Assembly (NCBI GenBank): GCA_963422745.1
Contig: OY730477.1
Span: forward strand, 682,001-746,000
Source: G963422745 sp963422745
GTDB taxonomy: Bacteria > Actinomycetota > Acidimicrobiia > Acidimicrobiales > Aldehydirespiratoraceae
Direction of reading: 5' to 3'
Length of the DNA: 64,000 bases
The notes beneath the pieces were generated by a model that saw only the letters and a program-made list of their open reading frames with translations, did not search any database and was not told where the DNA came from. The first letter of the stretch is position 1, and each line of letters opens with the position of its first letter. This document shows positions 8,876 to 17,091 of the stretch, one piece after another. Both the position numbers and the translations under genes were made by a program.

Positions 8876-10744
8876 ATGGCCACCATCGTGCAAGAACCGG
8901 TCGTGTCAACGATCTTGACAACCACGGTTGCGTCGCTGGCGCAGGACTGGGCGCTGCGCACACCCGATCAGGTTGCCATGCGCGAAAAGGACTTCGGCAT
9001 CTGGCAGGAGTACACCTGGGCCAAGACGTGGGACCTGATCGAGACTGCTGCTCACGGGCTGTTGGCGTTGGGGGTTGAGGTCGGGGATCGTGTCACGATC
9101 CATTCCGAGGATCGTCCCGAGTGGATCATCTTGGATTTAGCCACCGTCGCGGTGCGGGGCATAACTGTGGGGCTGTATCCCACCAACCCCAAAGCGGAGG
9201 TTGAGTACCTCGTCGGTGACTGCACTCCGCGTGTGTTTTTTGCCGAGGATCAGGAGCAGGCCGACAAGGTCCTCATGGTTTCCCCCGACATCGGTAGATG
9301 CATTGAGAAGATCCTTTATGTGGAACCGCGGGGTTTCGGCGACTACTCCGATCCGCGTCTGATGTTCTGGGACGACTTCCTCAAACTCGGTCGGCAGCAT
9401 CGTCGCCACTACCCGACAGCGGTGTCCGGTCGTATGGCGGATGCTCAACCTGACGACATCATGACCCTGGTGTACACGTCGGGCACCACGGGACCGCCCA
9501 AGGGTGCCATGTTGAGCAACGCCAACGCCGAGTTCGCCATGACCAAGATCGTCAACGAGACAGATCGTGTTCCCGACGGCCGTGGCCCCGGTCCCGACGA
9601 TCTGATCCTCACCTATCTTCCGCTGTGTCACGTTGCCGAACGCATCTTCTCCACATGGACCCTGGTCTCGGCTGGACCATCATTGAATTTCGCCGAGTCG
9701 ATCGACACGGTCACCACCAATTTGCGTGAGATCCAGCCGACTGTGTTTTTCGCGGTCCCACGCATCTGGGAGCGTCTGCATGCTGGCGTCTTCATCAAAG
9801 GCAACGACGCAACGCCGCTGAAGAAACTGCTGTTCCGGTTTGGTTTGTTCCTGGCGTCCAGGATCGGTCGCATCAAAGTCCAATCCGGCGGCTCGCACAC
9901 CATCACCAGCCGGGTCCTGTCCTGGATCGGCGAACCGTTGGTCTTCAGGGCGATGAAGGAACGCATCGGCCTGCGCCGCTGCCGCTACGCCGCGTCAGGA
10001 GCCGCAGCCATCGCCCCGGAAGTGCTACAGTTCTTCATGGGTGTGGGTGTTCCCGTGTTTGAGCTCTACGGCATGACCGAGAACTCAGCGGTTGCTACCT
10101 GTAATTTCGCGGGGCGCATCAAGCTCGGAACCGTCGGCGAGCCATACTCCGACATCGGTTTGCGTCTTGATCCGGTAACAGGCGAGGTACAGACCAAACA
10201 CCCGGGGGTCTTTCAGGGCTACTGGAACAAGCCCAAGAAAACAGCCGAGACGTTCACCGACGACGGCTGGTTGATGACAGGCGATGTCGGTGAGTGGGTT
10301 GACGGTACCCATATCAAGATCGTGGACCGCATCAAGCACATCATCATCACCTCAGGTGGCAAGAACATCTCCCCGTCGGAGATCGAAAACAGCCTCAAGA
10401 CCTCGCCTTACGTGAAGGAGGCGATGGTCATAGGCGACGGACGCAAGTTCCTCAGCGCTCTCATTGGAATCGAATACGAAACCGTCGGCGATTGGGCTTT
10501 GCGGCGAAACCTCCCCTACACCACCTACCGGGACCTCTCCGAAAAGCCGGAGGTCATCAAACTGATGCAGGGTGTGGTCAACGAAACCAACCAGAAGTTC
10601 GCCCGAGTCGAAAACGTTCGGAAGTTCCGACTCCTCCCCAAGGAACTCGACCATGAGGACGGCGAGTTGACCGCAACTCAAAAACTCAAGCGAACCTCAA
10701 TGATGGACATGTTCGGTGACATCGTGGAGTCAATGTACGCATGA
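8876..10744 (+). CDS. Long-chain acyl-CoA synthetase (AMP-binding)
   Basis: 622 residues from ATG 8876, preceded by a strong GGGGGA ribosome site; an upstream GTG at 8837 is in frame but lacks such a site. The P-loop-like motif YTSGTTGPPKGAM and the C-terminal GWLMTGDVGEWVDGTHIKIVDR (quoted here only as the start GWLMTGDVGEW) identify a class I adenylate-forming enzyme of the FadD/FAA1 type with KNISPSEIEN near the end. It activates a carboxylic acid to its CoA thioester via an acyl-AMP. The last four bases overlap the Liv permease start (ATGA), so it heads the transporter operon and may activate the imported acid. The 206 bp upstream presumably hold the operon promoter. Confidence 0.93.
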   Translation: MATIVQEPVVSTILTTTVASLAQDWALRTPDQVAMREKDFGIWQEYTWAKTWDLIETAAHGLLALGVEVGDRVTIHSEDRPEWIILDLATVAVRGITVGLYPTNPKAEVEYLVGDCTPRVFFAEDQEQADKVLMVSPDIGRCIEKILYVEPRGFGDYSDPRLMFWDDFLKLGRQHRRHYPTAVSGRMADAQPDDIMTLVYTSGTTGPPKGAMLSNANAEFAMTKIVNETDRVPDGRGPGPDDLILTYLPLCHVAERIFSTWTLVSAGPSLNFAESIDTVTTNLREIQPTVFFAVPRIWERLHAGVFIKGNDATPLKKLLFRFGLFLASRIGRIKVQSGGSHTITSRVLSWIGEPLVFRAMKERIGLRRCRYAASGAAAIAPEVLQFFMGVGVPVFELYGMTENSAVATCNFAGRIKLGTVGEPYSDIGLRLDPVTGEVQTKHPGVFQGYWNKPKKTAETFTDDGWLMTGDVGEWVDGTHIKIVDRIKHIIITSGGKNISPSEIENSLKTSPYVKEAMVIGDGRKFLSALIGIEYETVGDWALRRNLPYTTYRDLSEKPEVIKLMQGVVNETNQKFARVENVRKFRLLPKELDHEDGELTATQKLKRTSMMDMFGDIVESMYA

Positions 10745-11829
10745 CCGCCGGTACGGAAACAGCCGCAACCGAGGGTGTACTGGTTACCAAGAGCAACATC
10801 GCCAAAGCCGCCGCGGCGGGCGTCGCGGCTTGCCTGGCGATCTTTTTGGCCAAGCAGTTGATTCAGGACCCCGACCTGTTTTTTCAGACGTTCATGAAGT
10901 CCCTCGGTCTGGGATCGACCTACGCCCTCATAGCGCTCGGCTTCGTCTTGATCTTCAAAGCCACCCAGACCGTGAACTTCGCCCAAGGGGCCCTCGCCGT
11001 GGCGGGCGCGCTGTTCCTCAGTTTCATGGTGGCCGACGATCACATCCCGCTCACGACCATTGCCAATCCACTCAACAATGTCGGCGGACCTGCATGGGTT
11101 GGCTGGTTTCTGTCGCTGGCGGTTGCGTTGTGCTTCGCCGCGGTATTGGGCCTGCTCATCGAGCGCTTGGCTATCCGGCCCATGATCGGCCAACCACTGT
11201 TTTCGGTGGCTGTAATCACGTTGGGCCTGGAGTTCATTTTGCGAACCGCCAACAACGACACCTCCGAGACGGAGTTCCGGTCGTTGGAGATTCCCTGGGG
11301 GGTTGACGGGTTCAACGTGGGCGAAGCATTCGTGGTTTGGAGTTACGTTGCGGCCACCGTCACCGCAGGCGTGGCTTTCTTGGCGGTGTTCCTGTTCTAC
11401 CGAACTCGTCTTGGTATCGCCATGCGAGCCGTTGCCTTTGATCAGGAGACGGCGTTGGCCCAAGGCATCAACGTGGGTCGTGTGTTCGCTATTGCCTGGG
11501 CCGCGGGTGCGGTCCTCGCAGCCATCGGCGGGATCTTCGGCACGCAACCCCCCGTTAAGCAAACCGGTGCGATTGACCCGGAGACGGCGAATCTGGCGTT
11601 CAGGGCTTTGCCAGCGGTGATACTTGGTGGTCTCGACTCCGCAGGAGGCGCATTGCTTGGTGGGTTGATCATCGGATTGTGTGAGATCTACGCCGGGCAG
11701 TACATGGCTGGCTTGTCCGAACAGATCGGCGCTGGATATCCGCTGATTATCCCATATGTCGTCATGCTCATCGGACTAGTGGTTCGCCCCTACGGCCTTT
11801 TCGGCACACCCGAGATACGGCGGGTCTGA
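10741..11829 (+). CDS. Branched-chain amino-acid type ABC transporter permease (LivH-like)
   Basis: 362-residue integral membrane protein of the LivH family. The conserved opening of the permease domain is GLGSTYALIALGFVLIFKAT followed by VNFAQGALAVAGAL, and the EAA-like region is TALAQGINVGRVFAIAWAAG. Multiple hydrophobic segments are evident. The first about 40 residues are an N-terminal extension. It starts inside the stop of the acyl-CoA synthetase and is followed after one base by the LivM partner. It forms half of the channel of an importer for branched-chain amino acids or related small carboxylates; the substrate is not predictable. Confidence 0.93.
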   Translation: MTAGTETAATEGVLVTKSNIAKAAAAGVAACLAIFLAKQLIQDPDLFFQTFMKSLGLGSTYALIALGFVLIFKATQTVNFAQGALAVAGALFLSFMVADDHIPLTTIANPLNNVGGPAWVGWFLSLAVALCFAAVLGLLIERLAIRPMIGQPLFSVAVITLGLEFILRTANNDTSETEFRSLEIPWGVDGFNVGEAFVVWSYVAATVTAGVAFLAVFLFYRTRLGIAMRAVAFDQETALAQGINVGRVFAIAWAAGAVLAAIGGIFGTQPPVKQTGAIDPETANLAFRALPAVILGGLDSAGGALLGGLIIGLCEIYAGQYMAGLSEQIGAGYPLIIPYVVMLIGLVVRPYGLFGTPEIRRV

Positions 11830-11830
11830 C

Positions 11831-13123
11831 ATGTTCGGTCGCCCTCATCTGTATACCTCCTACGAGCAGGAGACCAAGATCCTGCCAACGTGGACACAAA
11901 AGGTCTTTATGGCCTTTTTCGTGATGATGCTGTTCTTGTTGCCGTTCGACATCCCGGTTCTGACCGACGACATCCCGGGCTTTGGATGGGTGCCGATCAT
12001 CGGTGACGGAATCCCAGGCTTCCGGTTCCTCGGTGATGAGAACTACATGCGGTCAACCACCCTTGTGCTGATCTTGACTATCGCCGCTCTCGGGCTCAAC
12101 CTCTTGTCGGGTGTGGCCGGTCAGGTGTCGCTCGGGCACGCATTCTTCATGGGTGTCGGAGCATGCGCCGGGGTCTACCTCGGTGGCGAGGCCAACAGCC
12201 AGGTGTGGGGGCATGGCCTCCCGATCTGGATCTGGTTGCCCGGTGCCGGAGTGACTGCGGCGCTTGTTGGGGTGGTCGTCTCGCCGGTGGCCGTGCGGCT
12301 GCGGGGCCTGTACCTCGCCATCGTCACCCTCGGTCTCGTGTTCGTCGGCATCCATTTCGGCAACACATCGTGGGGGCGCAAGATAGCGGGTCCTCCATCG
12401 CTGGGTCGTGAGTTCCAGGACGTCCAATTGAAGTTCTGGAAGGAGGACAACGCCCTAATTGACTTCTCCGACGACGGGCGCTGGCTGTGGTTTGACGTCA
12501 CTGACGCCGAAAAATACTACCTACTCTTCTTGGTGCTCACCATTGGGTTCGTGTTGCTGGCCAAGAACATAATGCGCACCCGCACCGGTCGTGCGCTGCA
12601 GGCGATCCGTGACCGTGACATAGCGGCGGAGATCATGGGTGTTCCTGAGTTCCGCTACAAGGTGATTGCGTTTGCTGTTTCGTCATTCTTTGCTGGTGTC
12701 GCTGGAGCGTTGTACGCGGCGCTGAGTTCGCAGTTGCTCTCGGATGCCTTCAACCTGTTTCTTTCGGTGGAGTTCATCGCCATCATCTTGATCGGAGGTG
12801 CCGGTACAAATGCTGGCACGGTGATAGGCACGTTCTTCGTCGTCATGATCCCACGCTTTGTGGAGGACCTCACCGAATGGCTGGCTGCCGCGGAGGGAGG
12901 AGTCGCCGGTGCTGTGGCCGATGTGGTGCTAACCGGTGGTGGCGACTTCGGACTCGTTGCCTCAGGTATTGAGTCTCAAGGGTGGCCGATGAGCGTGTAT
13001 GACTGGAACGTCGTACTCTTCGGATTACTCATTATCGTGTTCCTGATCTTTGAGCCGTTGGGCATCTACGGCATTTGGGTGAGGATCCGTAACTACTGGA
13101 AGCGCTGGCCGTTCAGCTACTAA
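11831..13123 (+). CDS. Branched-chain amino-acid type ABC transporter permease (LivM-like)
   Basis: 430-residue LivM-family permease. Family blocks are AALGLNLLSGVAGQVSLGHA and FFMGVGA, then RTGRALQAIRDRDIAAEIMG (the cytoplasmic loop contacting the ATPases) and GGAGTNAGTVIGTFFVV. Several transmembrane helices are clear, with a roughly 60-residue non-membrane insert after GKKIAG-like sequence near residues 190-220. It pairs with the LivH-like permease one base upstream. Confidence 0.93.
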   Translation: MFGRPHLYTSYEQETKILPTWTQKVFMAFFVMMLFLLPFDIPVLTDDIPGFGWVPIIGDGIPGFRFLGDENYMRSTTLVLILTIAALGLNLLSGVAGQVSLGHAFFMGVGACAGVYLGGEANSQVWGHGLPIWIWLPGAGVTAALVGVVVSPVAVRLRGLYLAIVTLGLVFVGIHFGNTSWGRKIAGPPSLGREFQDVQLKFWKEDNALIDFSDDGRWLWFDVTDAEKYYLLFLVLTIGFVLLAKNIMRTRTGRALQAIRDRDIAAEIMGVPEFRYKVIAFAVSSFFAGVAGALYAALSSQLLSDAFNLFLSVEFIAIILIGGAGTNAGTVIGTFFVVMIPRFVEDLTEWLAAAEGGVAGAVADVVLTGGGDFGLVASGIESQGWPMSVYDWNVVLFGLLIIVFLIFEPLGIYGIWVRIRNYWKRWPFSY

Positions 13124-13213
13124 CCCCATTGTGACCCGACCAACCGAATTCGCCCGACCCATAGATCGTCTGCGCTACTGTGCGCTGCGAAAAACCAAAC
13201 CTGGAGGAACAAC

Positions 13214-14644
13214 ATGAATCGACTCAAGTGGCTTCTTGCCGTCATGGTCGCGCTGGCGATGCTTGCCGCGGCCTGTGGAGACGACGACACAACCGACGCC
13301 GACACCCCTGACCCGGATCCGGACCCGGGCGGCGCAACCGAGGATCCCCCGGAGGACCTCCCTGACCCAGAACCGGACCCGCCCGAGGATCCCCCGGAGG
13401 ACCTCCCTGACCCAGAACCGACCACGCCAGCTATCGCCACCGACGTCGGCGTTGATGACGACACAATCAGGATCGGCTTCCTGTCGGACCTTTCGGGTAT
13501 CTTCGCTGGCCTAACCGTGCCGATCACTGATGGTTCACAAGCCTACTTTGAACGTCTGAACGATCAAGGCGGTATCGCCGGTCGCATGATTGAGGTGGTG
13601 GTACGCGACACCGGCTATGACGTTCCCACTCACCAGACCCACTACGACGAACTGGCCGGTTCGGGCCCAGACGGTGTGGTCATGATCGGTACCAGCACTG
13701 GCTCGCCACACACTGCCTCAATCCGAGAGGATCTAATTGACGACGAACTTGCTGGCATTGTGTTGTCGTGGAACTCGTCGTGGGCATCCGCGGGGAGTGC
13801 AAACGTGTTCGAATGGGGCACTAACTACTGCGTTGAGGCTATGAACGGCGTGAGCTGGCTGGCTGACGCACACGATGCCAAGTCGATCGCGATCGTCACG
13901 TTCCCCGGTGATTACGGAGAGGACGGGGCGATAGGCGCCAAGCTAGCCGCCGAAGCGCTCGGTCTAGAAGTCGTCTACGACGGCCAAGGTTCCGTGGTCC
14001 CCGGTGCTGATCAGACACCGGTGATCACCAATATCGTGGAATCCGGAGCCGATATTGTCTGGGTCACCACCAATGCAAGCTCGCTGGCCGAGCTCATCGG
14101 TGGTGCCTACGGAGAGGGCTTCACCGGCCAGTGGGGTGGCAACGGCCCGTCGTTCAGCTCGTTGTTGTTGCCGACTGCTGTAGGCCCGATTCTCACCGCC
14201 AACTACACACATTTCGCCCCCTACGCCTCAATAGGCTCGGGTGACTCCGCTGGCATGGCCGACGTGTTGTCCCTGATGCGGGAATACGCTCCGGACAAAC
14301 AGTACCTGAGCGTGTATATCAACAGTTGGCTAATGGGTGAGATCGCCCGTCAGGGCCTTGAGAAAGCTGCCGAAAACGGTGACCTGACCAGAGCTGGCGT
14401 GACCGCCGCACTGCAGAGCATTGAGGTGGATTTCCAGGGCTTGGCCGCTAACGCCAACTACGCAGGTGATGATCCGAATGATCAGATCGCCCGTGGCACC
14501 TGGGTGTACGCGGTGGACCATGAGACTTATAACGGAGATGCGACCATGCTCGACGACGAAGGTGAGGGTCTTACCATGATCGGCGAGAACTACGTCTCCG
14601 AAGCAGCTGCCAATTGGGAGTACGAACCCTGCTTCGCGATCTGA
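13214..14644 (+). CDS. ABC transporter substrate-binding lipoprotein (Liv/urea/amide type)
   Basis: 476-residue periplasmic-binding-fold type I protein. The start has a good ribosome site (TGGAGG, 13202-13207). The signal peptide MNRLKWLLAVMVALAMLAAAC ends in a lipobox with Cys21, so the mature protein is a lipid-anchored receptor on the outer face of the membrane. An acidic proline-rich linker (about residues 22-72) separates the anchor from the domain that begins IRIGFLSDLSGIFAG. The linker contains a 15-residue unit present twice in tandem (45-bp repeat starting at 13340 and 13385). It delivers substrate to the adjacent LivH/LivM permeases. Confidence 0.92.
   Translation: MNRLKWLLAVMVALAMLAAACGDDDTTDADTPDPDPDPGGATEDPPEDLPDPEPDPPEDPPEDLPDPEPTTPAIATDVGVDDDTIRIGFLSDLSGIFAGLTVPITDGSQAYFERLNDQGGIAGRMIEVVVRDTGYDVPTHQTHYDELAGSGPDGVVMIGTSTGSPHTASIREDLIDDELAGIVLSWNSSWASAGSANVFEWGTNYCVEAMNGVSWLADAHDAKSIAIVTFPGDYGEDGAIGAKLAAEALGLEVVYDGQGSVVPGADQTPVITNIVESGADIVWVTTNASSLAELIGGAYGEGFTGQWGGNGPSFSSLLLPTAVGPILTANYTHFAPYASIGSGDSAGMADVLSLMREYAPDKQYLSVYINSWLMGEIARQGLEKAAENGDLTRAGVTAALQSIEVDFQGLAANANYAGDDPNDQIARGTWVYAVDHETYNGDATMLDDEGEGLTMIGENYVSEAAANWEYEPCFAI
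13340..13429 (+). repeat. 45-bp in-frame tandem duplication in the lipoprotein linker
   Basis: The stretch beginning GAGGATCCCCCGGAGGACC occurs at 13340 and again at 13385, nearly identical and 45 bp apart, so the linker gains exactly 15 residues (EDPPEDLPDPEPDPP type). It adds length to a flexible spacer and leaves the folded domain untouched. Confidence 0.85.
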
Positions 14645-14698
14645 CCCGATAGCTGATCCCGAGCCGATCCGCCCGATCGGTTCAATAAAACAAACTGT

Positions 14699-14734
14699 GG
14701 GGCGGGGTCTTCGAACATTCGCAGATCCCGCCCC
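14699..14734 (+). terminator. Strong hairpin between the substrate-binding protein and LivF genes
   Basis: GGGGCGGGGTCT (14699-14710) pairs with AGATCCCGCCCC (14723-14734), 12 pairs with one G-U, around a 12-nt loop. No T-run follows, so it may be a partial terminator or an mRNA-stabilising stem that raises the level of the binding protein relative to the downstream ATPases. The function is inferred from position only. Confidence 0.6.
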
Positions 14735-14767
14735 CGGATTGATCCACTGTCAAATCGGAAGTGCCTT

Positions 14768-15562
14768 GTGCTCCAAGTCGCCAACCTTGAGGTTGTCTAC
14801 AACGAAGTAATCCTCGTGCTGCGAGGTCTCTCAATAGAGGTGCCCGACGGCAAGATCGTTGCGTTGCTCGGCGCTAACGGTGCAGGCAAGACGACCACGC
14901 TGCGCGCTATTTCGGGGCTGCTTGACATTCACGAAGGAGACGTCACCAAGGGTTCCGTCACCTGGAACGGCCGGGACATTACCCATTCCAAACCATCGGG
15001 CATCGTCGAATCCGGCATCACCCAGGTGATGGAAGGCCGGCGGGTGTTCGCCGAGCTGACTGTCGACGAGAACCTCGCCACCGGGGCGTTTACCGTCCGA
15101 GACAAGGCAGCCAACTCAGCCGCTTACGACCGTGTCATGAGTTTGTTCCCGCGACTCGCCGAGCGCCGCAAACAAACCGCTGGGTATCTGTCGGGCGGCG
15201 AGCAGCAAATGCTGGCCATTGGCCGTGCCTTAATGGCCGACCCCAAACTGCTCATTCTTGACGAACCCTCACTCGGACTTGCACCGATGCTGATCGAGCA
15301 GATCCGCGACATCATCGTCAACATCAACGAGCAGGGCGTCAGTGTCTTGCTCATCGAACAAAACGCCATGATGGCGCTGTCAATCGCAAGCTTCGGTTAT
15401 GTAATGGAGTCCGGCAAGGTCGTTATGGACGGGCCAGCAAAGAAACTGCTCGCAGATGAGGACGTACGGGAGTTCTACCTCGGCCTTCACACCGAAGGTG
15501 GAGCGCGGAAGTCCTTTCGTGACGTCAAGCACTACAAGCGCCGCAAGCGCTGGCTTTCCTAG
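14768..15562 (+). CDS. ABC transporter ATP-binding protein (LivF-like)
   Basis: 264 residues from a GTG. Walker A GANGAGKTT, signature LSGGEQQ and Walker B LLILDEPSLGLAP are all present in the order typical of LivF. The C-terminus carries a basic extension (KSFRDVKHYKRRKRWLS) beyond the usual end. It is one of the two ATPases powering the importer encoded upstream, and is followed by the LivG-like gene after 14 bp. Confidence 0.93.
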   Translation: MLQVANLEVVYNEVILVLRGLSIEVPDGKIVALLGANGAGKTTTLRAISGLLDIHEGDVTKGSVTWNGRDITHSKPSGIVESGITQVMEGRRVFAELTVDENLATGAFTVRDKAANSAAYDRVMSLFPRLAERRKQTAGYLSGGEQQMLAIGRALMADPKLLILDEPSLGLAPMLIEQIRDIIVNINEQGVSVLLIEQNAMMALSIASFGYVMESGKVVMDGPAKKLLADEDVREFYLGLHTEGGARKSFRDVKHYKRRKRWLS

Positions 15563-15576
15563 GAGGCCGTTCAGTC

Positions 15577-16437
15577 ATGGCCGAAACCGGAGACGAGGAC
15601 GCACGGTCGGGTTCACTCCTTGACGTCCGCAACATAACGCTGCGGTTTGGTGGCGTCACCGCCATCCACGATGTGACCTTTCATGTCAATGACGGAGAAC
15701 TCTTCTCGATTATCGGGCCCAACGGTGCCGGAAAGACCTCGATCTTCAACACGATCTCACAGGTATACCGACCTCAGGAAGGCTCGATTTGTTGGAAGGG
15801 CGAATCGATCATGGGCGAACGCCCCGATCGTGTGGCTCGCCTTGGCATCGCTCGGACATTCCAGAACATTGAGTTGTTTCCGCAGATGACCGTGCTCGAC
15901 AACCTGTTGACGGGTCGCCATATTCGAATGAAGGAATCGGTGCTCGCTGGTGCGCTGTGGCTCGGCCCGGCCAAACGCGAGGAGATGAAACATCGCCGCC
16001 AAGTTGAGGACATCATCGACTTCCTAGAGATCGAGGAGTGGCGCAAGCACCCGGTGGCCTTGCTGCCCTACGGCTTCCAGAAGCGGGTGGAATTGGGTCG
16101 GGCGTTGGCCATGGACCCAGAGTTGCTGTTGCTTGACGAGCCCGTGGCGGGCATGAACCTTGAAGAAACCGAGGACATGGCCCGTTTCATCCTTGACATT
16201 CGCCGCGAACTCGGGATCTCAATGGTGTTGGTCGAACACGACATGGGGTTGGTGATGGACATCGCTGATCGGATCATGGTGCTTGATTTCGGCGAGAAGA
16301 TCTCCGAGGGCACGCCTGCACAGGTTCAGCGTGACCCCAACGTGATTGCTGCCTACCTGGGAAGCAGCGACCTGCATCTCTCCGCCAACACCCCCGACGC
16401 ATCTGAGACCGATAGATCCGAAACGATCGGCGGGTGA
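15577..16437 (+). CDS. ABC transporter ATP-binding protein (LivG-like)
   Basis: 286 residues. Walker A GPNGAGKTS, a LivG-style helical insert (MKESVLAGALWLGPAKREEM), signature region LPYGFQKRVELGRAL and Walker B LLLLDEPVAGM are visible. An AGGAGG ribosome site lies at 15561-15566, overlapping the livF stop. The last codons (SETDRSETIGG) and stop lie inside the first copy of a 76-bp tandem repeat that continues downstream, so the 3' end of this gene seeded that repeat. Confidence 0.93.
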   Translation: MAETGDEDARSGSLLDVRNITLRFGGVTAIHDVTFHVNDGELFSIIGPNGAGKTSIFNTISQVYRPQEGSICWKGESIMGERPDRVARLGIARTFQNIELFPQMTVLDNLLTGRHIRMKESVLAGALWLGPAKREEMKHRRQVEDIIDFLEIEEWRKHPVALLPYGFQKRVELGRALAMDPELLLLDEPVAGMNLEETEDMARFILDIRRELGISMVLVEHDMGLVMDIADRIMVLDFGEKISEGTPAQVQRDPNVIAAYLGSSDLHLSANTPDASETDRSETIGG

Positions 16438-16712
16438 TGTGGCGTGGGGTGGTGAGTGTGTCGTTTCGTTGGTGCTGTCTGAAACCGATACTTCCGAAAC
16501 GATCGGCGGGTGATGTGGCGTGGGGTGGTGAGTGTGTCGTTTCGTTGGTGCTGTCTGAAACCGATACTTCCGAAACGATCGGCGGGTGATGTGGCGTGGG
16601 GTGGTGAGTGTGTCGTTTCGTTGGTGCTGTCTGAAACCGATACTTCCGAAACGATCGGCGGGTGATGTGGCGTGGGGTAGCGAGTGTGTCGTTTCGTTGG
16701 TGCTCTCTGAGA
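16402..16712 (+). repeat. 76-bp tandem repeat derived from the 3' end of the livG-like gene
   Basis: The core AAACGATCGGCGGGTGATG starts at 16421, 16497, 16573 and 16649, exactly 76 bp apart, with near-identical copies. The first core contains the stop codon of the LivG-like gene, so the array is a repeated gene end plus flank. Within each unit TCGTTTCG and CGAAACGA can pair as a short hairpin. The period is not a multiple of three and no spacers are present, so it is neither a coding array nor a CRISPR. Confidence 0.92.
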
Positions 16713-16873
16713 AGTTCGGTTACAAGTCATCGGTGACACCACCCGATCAACGTCAACACGTTGACCCGTCACGAAAGCAACACAGACGAATGCTGCTGGC
16801 CCGCAGCGTTGAATGATCGCCCCGACTCCTATACACGGATTGCTCGATCTGATGCCAGGGTGATCTGATACAA

Positions 16874-17016
16874 CGACCCGATCTGACACCAGGCAAATTC
16901 CACGCCAGCCCTGCCTGATGCCGGGCGAGTCCGACAACGACCCGATCTGATATCAGGCAATTTCTACGCCAGCCCTGCCTGATGCCGGGCGAGTCCGACA
17001 ACGACCTGATCTGACA
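16874..17016 (+). repeat. 64-bp direct repeat, two and a fraction copies, in the livG-paaZ gap
   Basis: Units beginning CGACCCGATCTGA start at 16874 and 16938, and a partial third (CGACCTGATCTGACAC) at 17002. Each carries TGCCTGATGCCGGGCGAGT. The 654-bp gap 16438-17091 holds this array, the 76-bp array and, just before paaZ, inverted arms TGATACA (about 17029) and TGTATCA (about 17059), which could be part of an operator for the paa genes. No gene is seen in it. Confidence 0.85.
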
Positions 17017-17091
17017 CAGTGAATCTGATACAGTGAATTGCACTCTGTCAATAGATTATGTATCATATCTGGTTGAAAGACAGGAGGCCAG

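Noticed and set aside
16353..16937. 194-codon minus-strand frame over the 76-bp repeats
   Set aside because: Translation is just the repeat unit; it overlaps the livG-like gene antisense and has no ribosome site.
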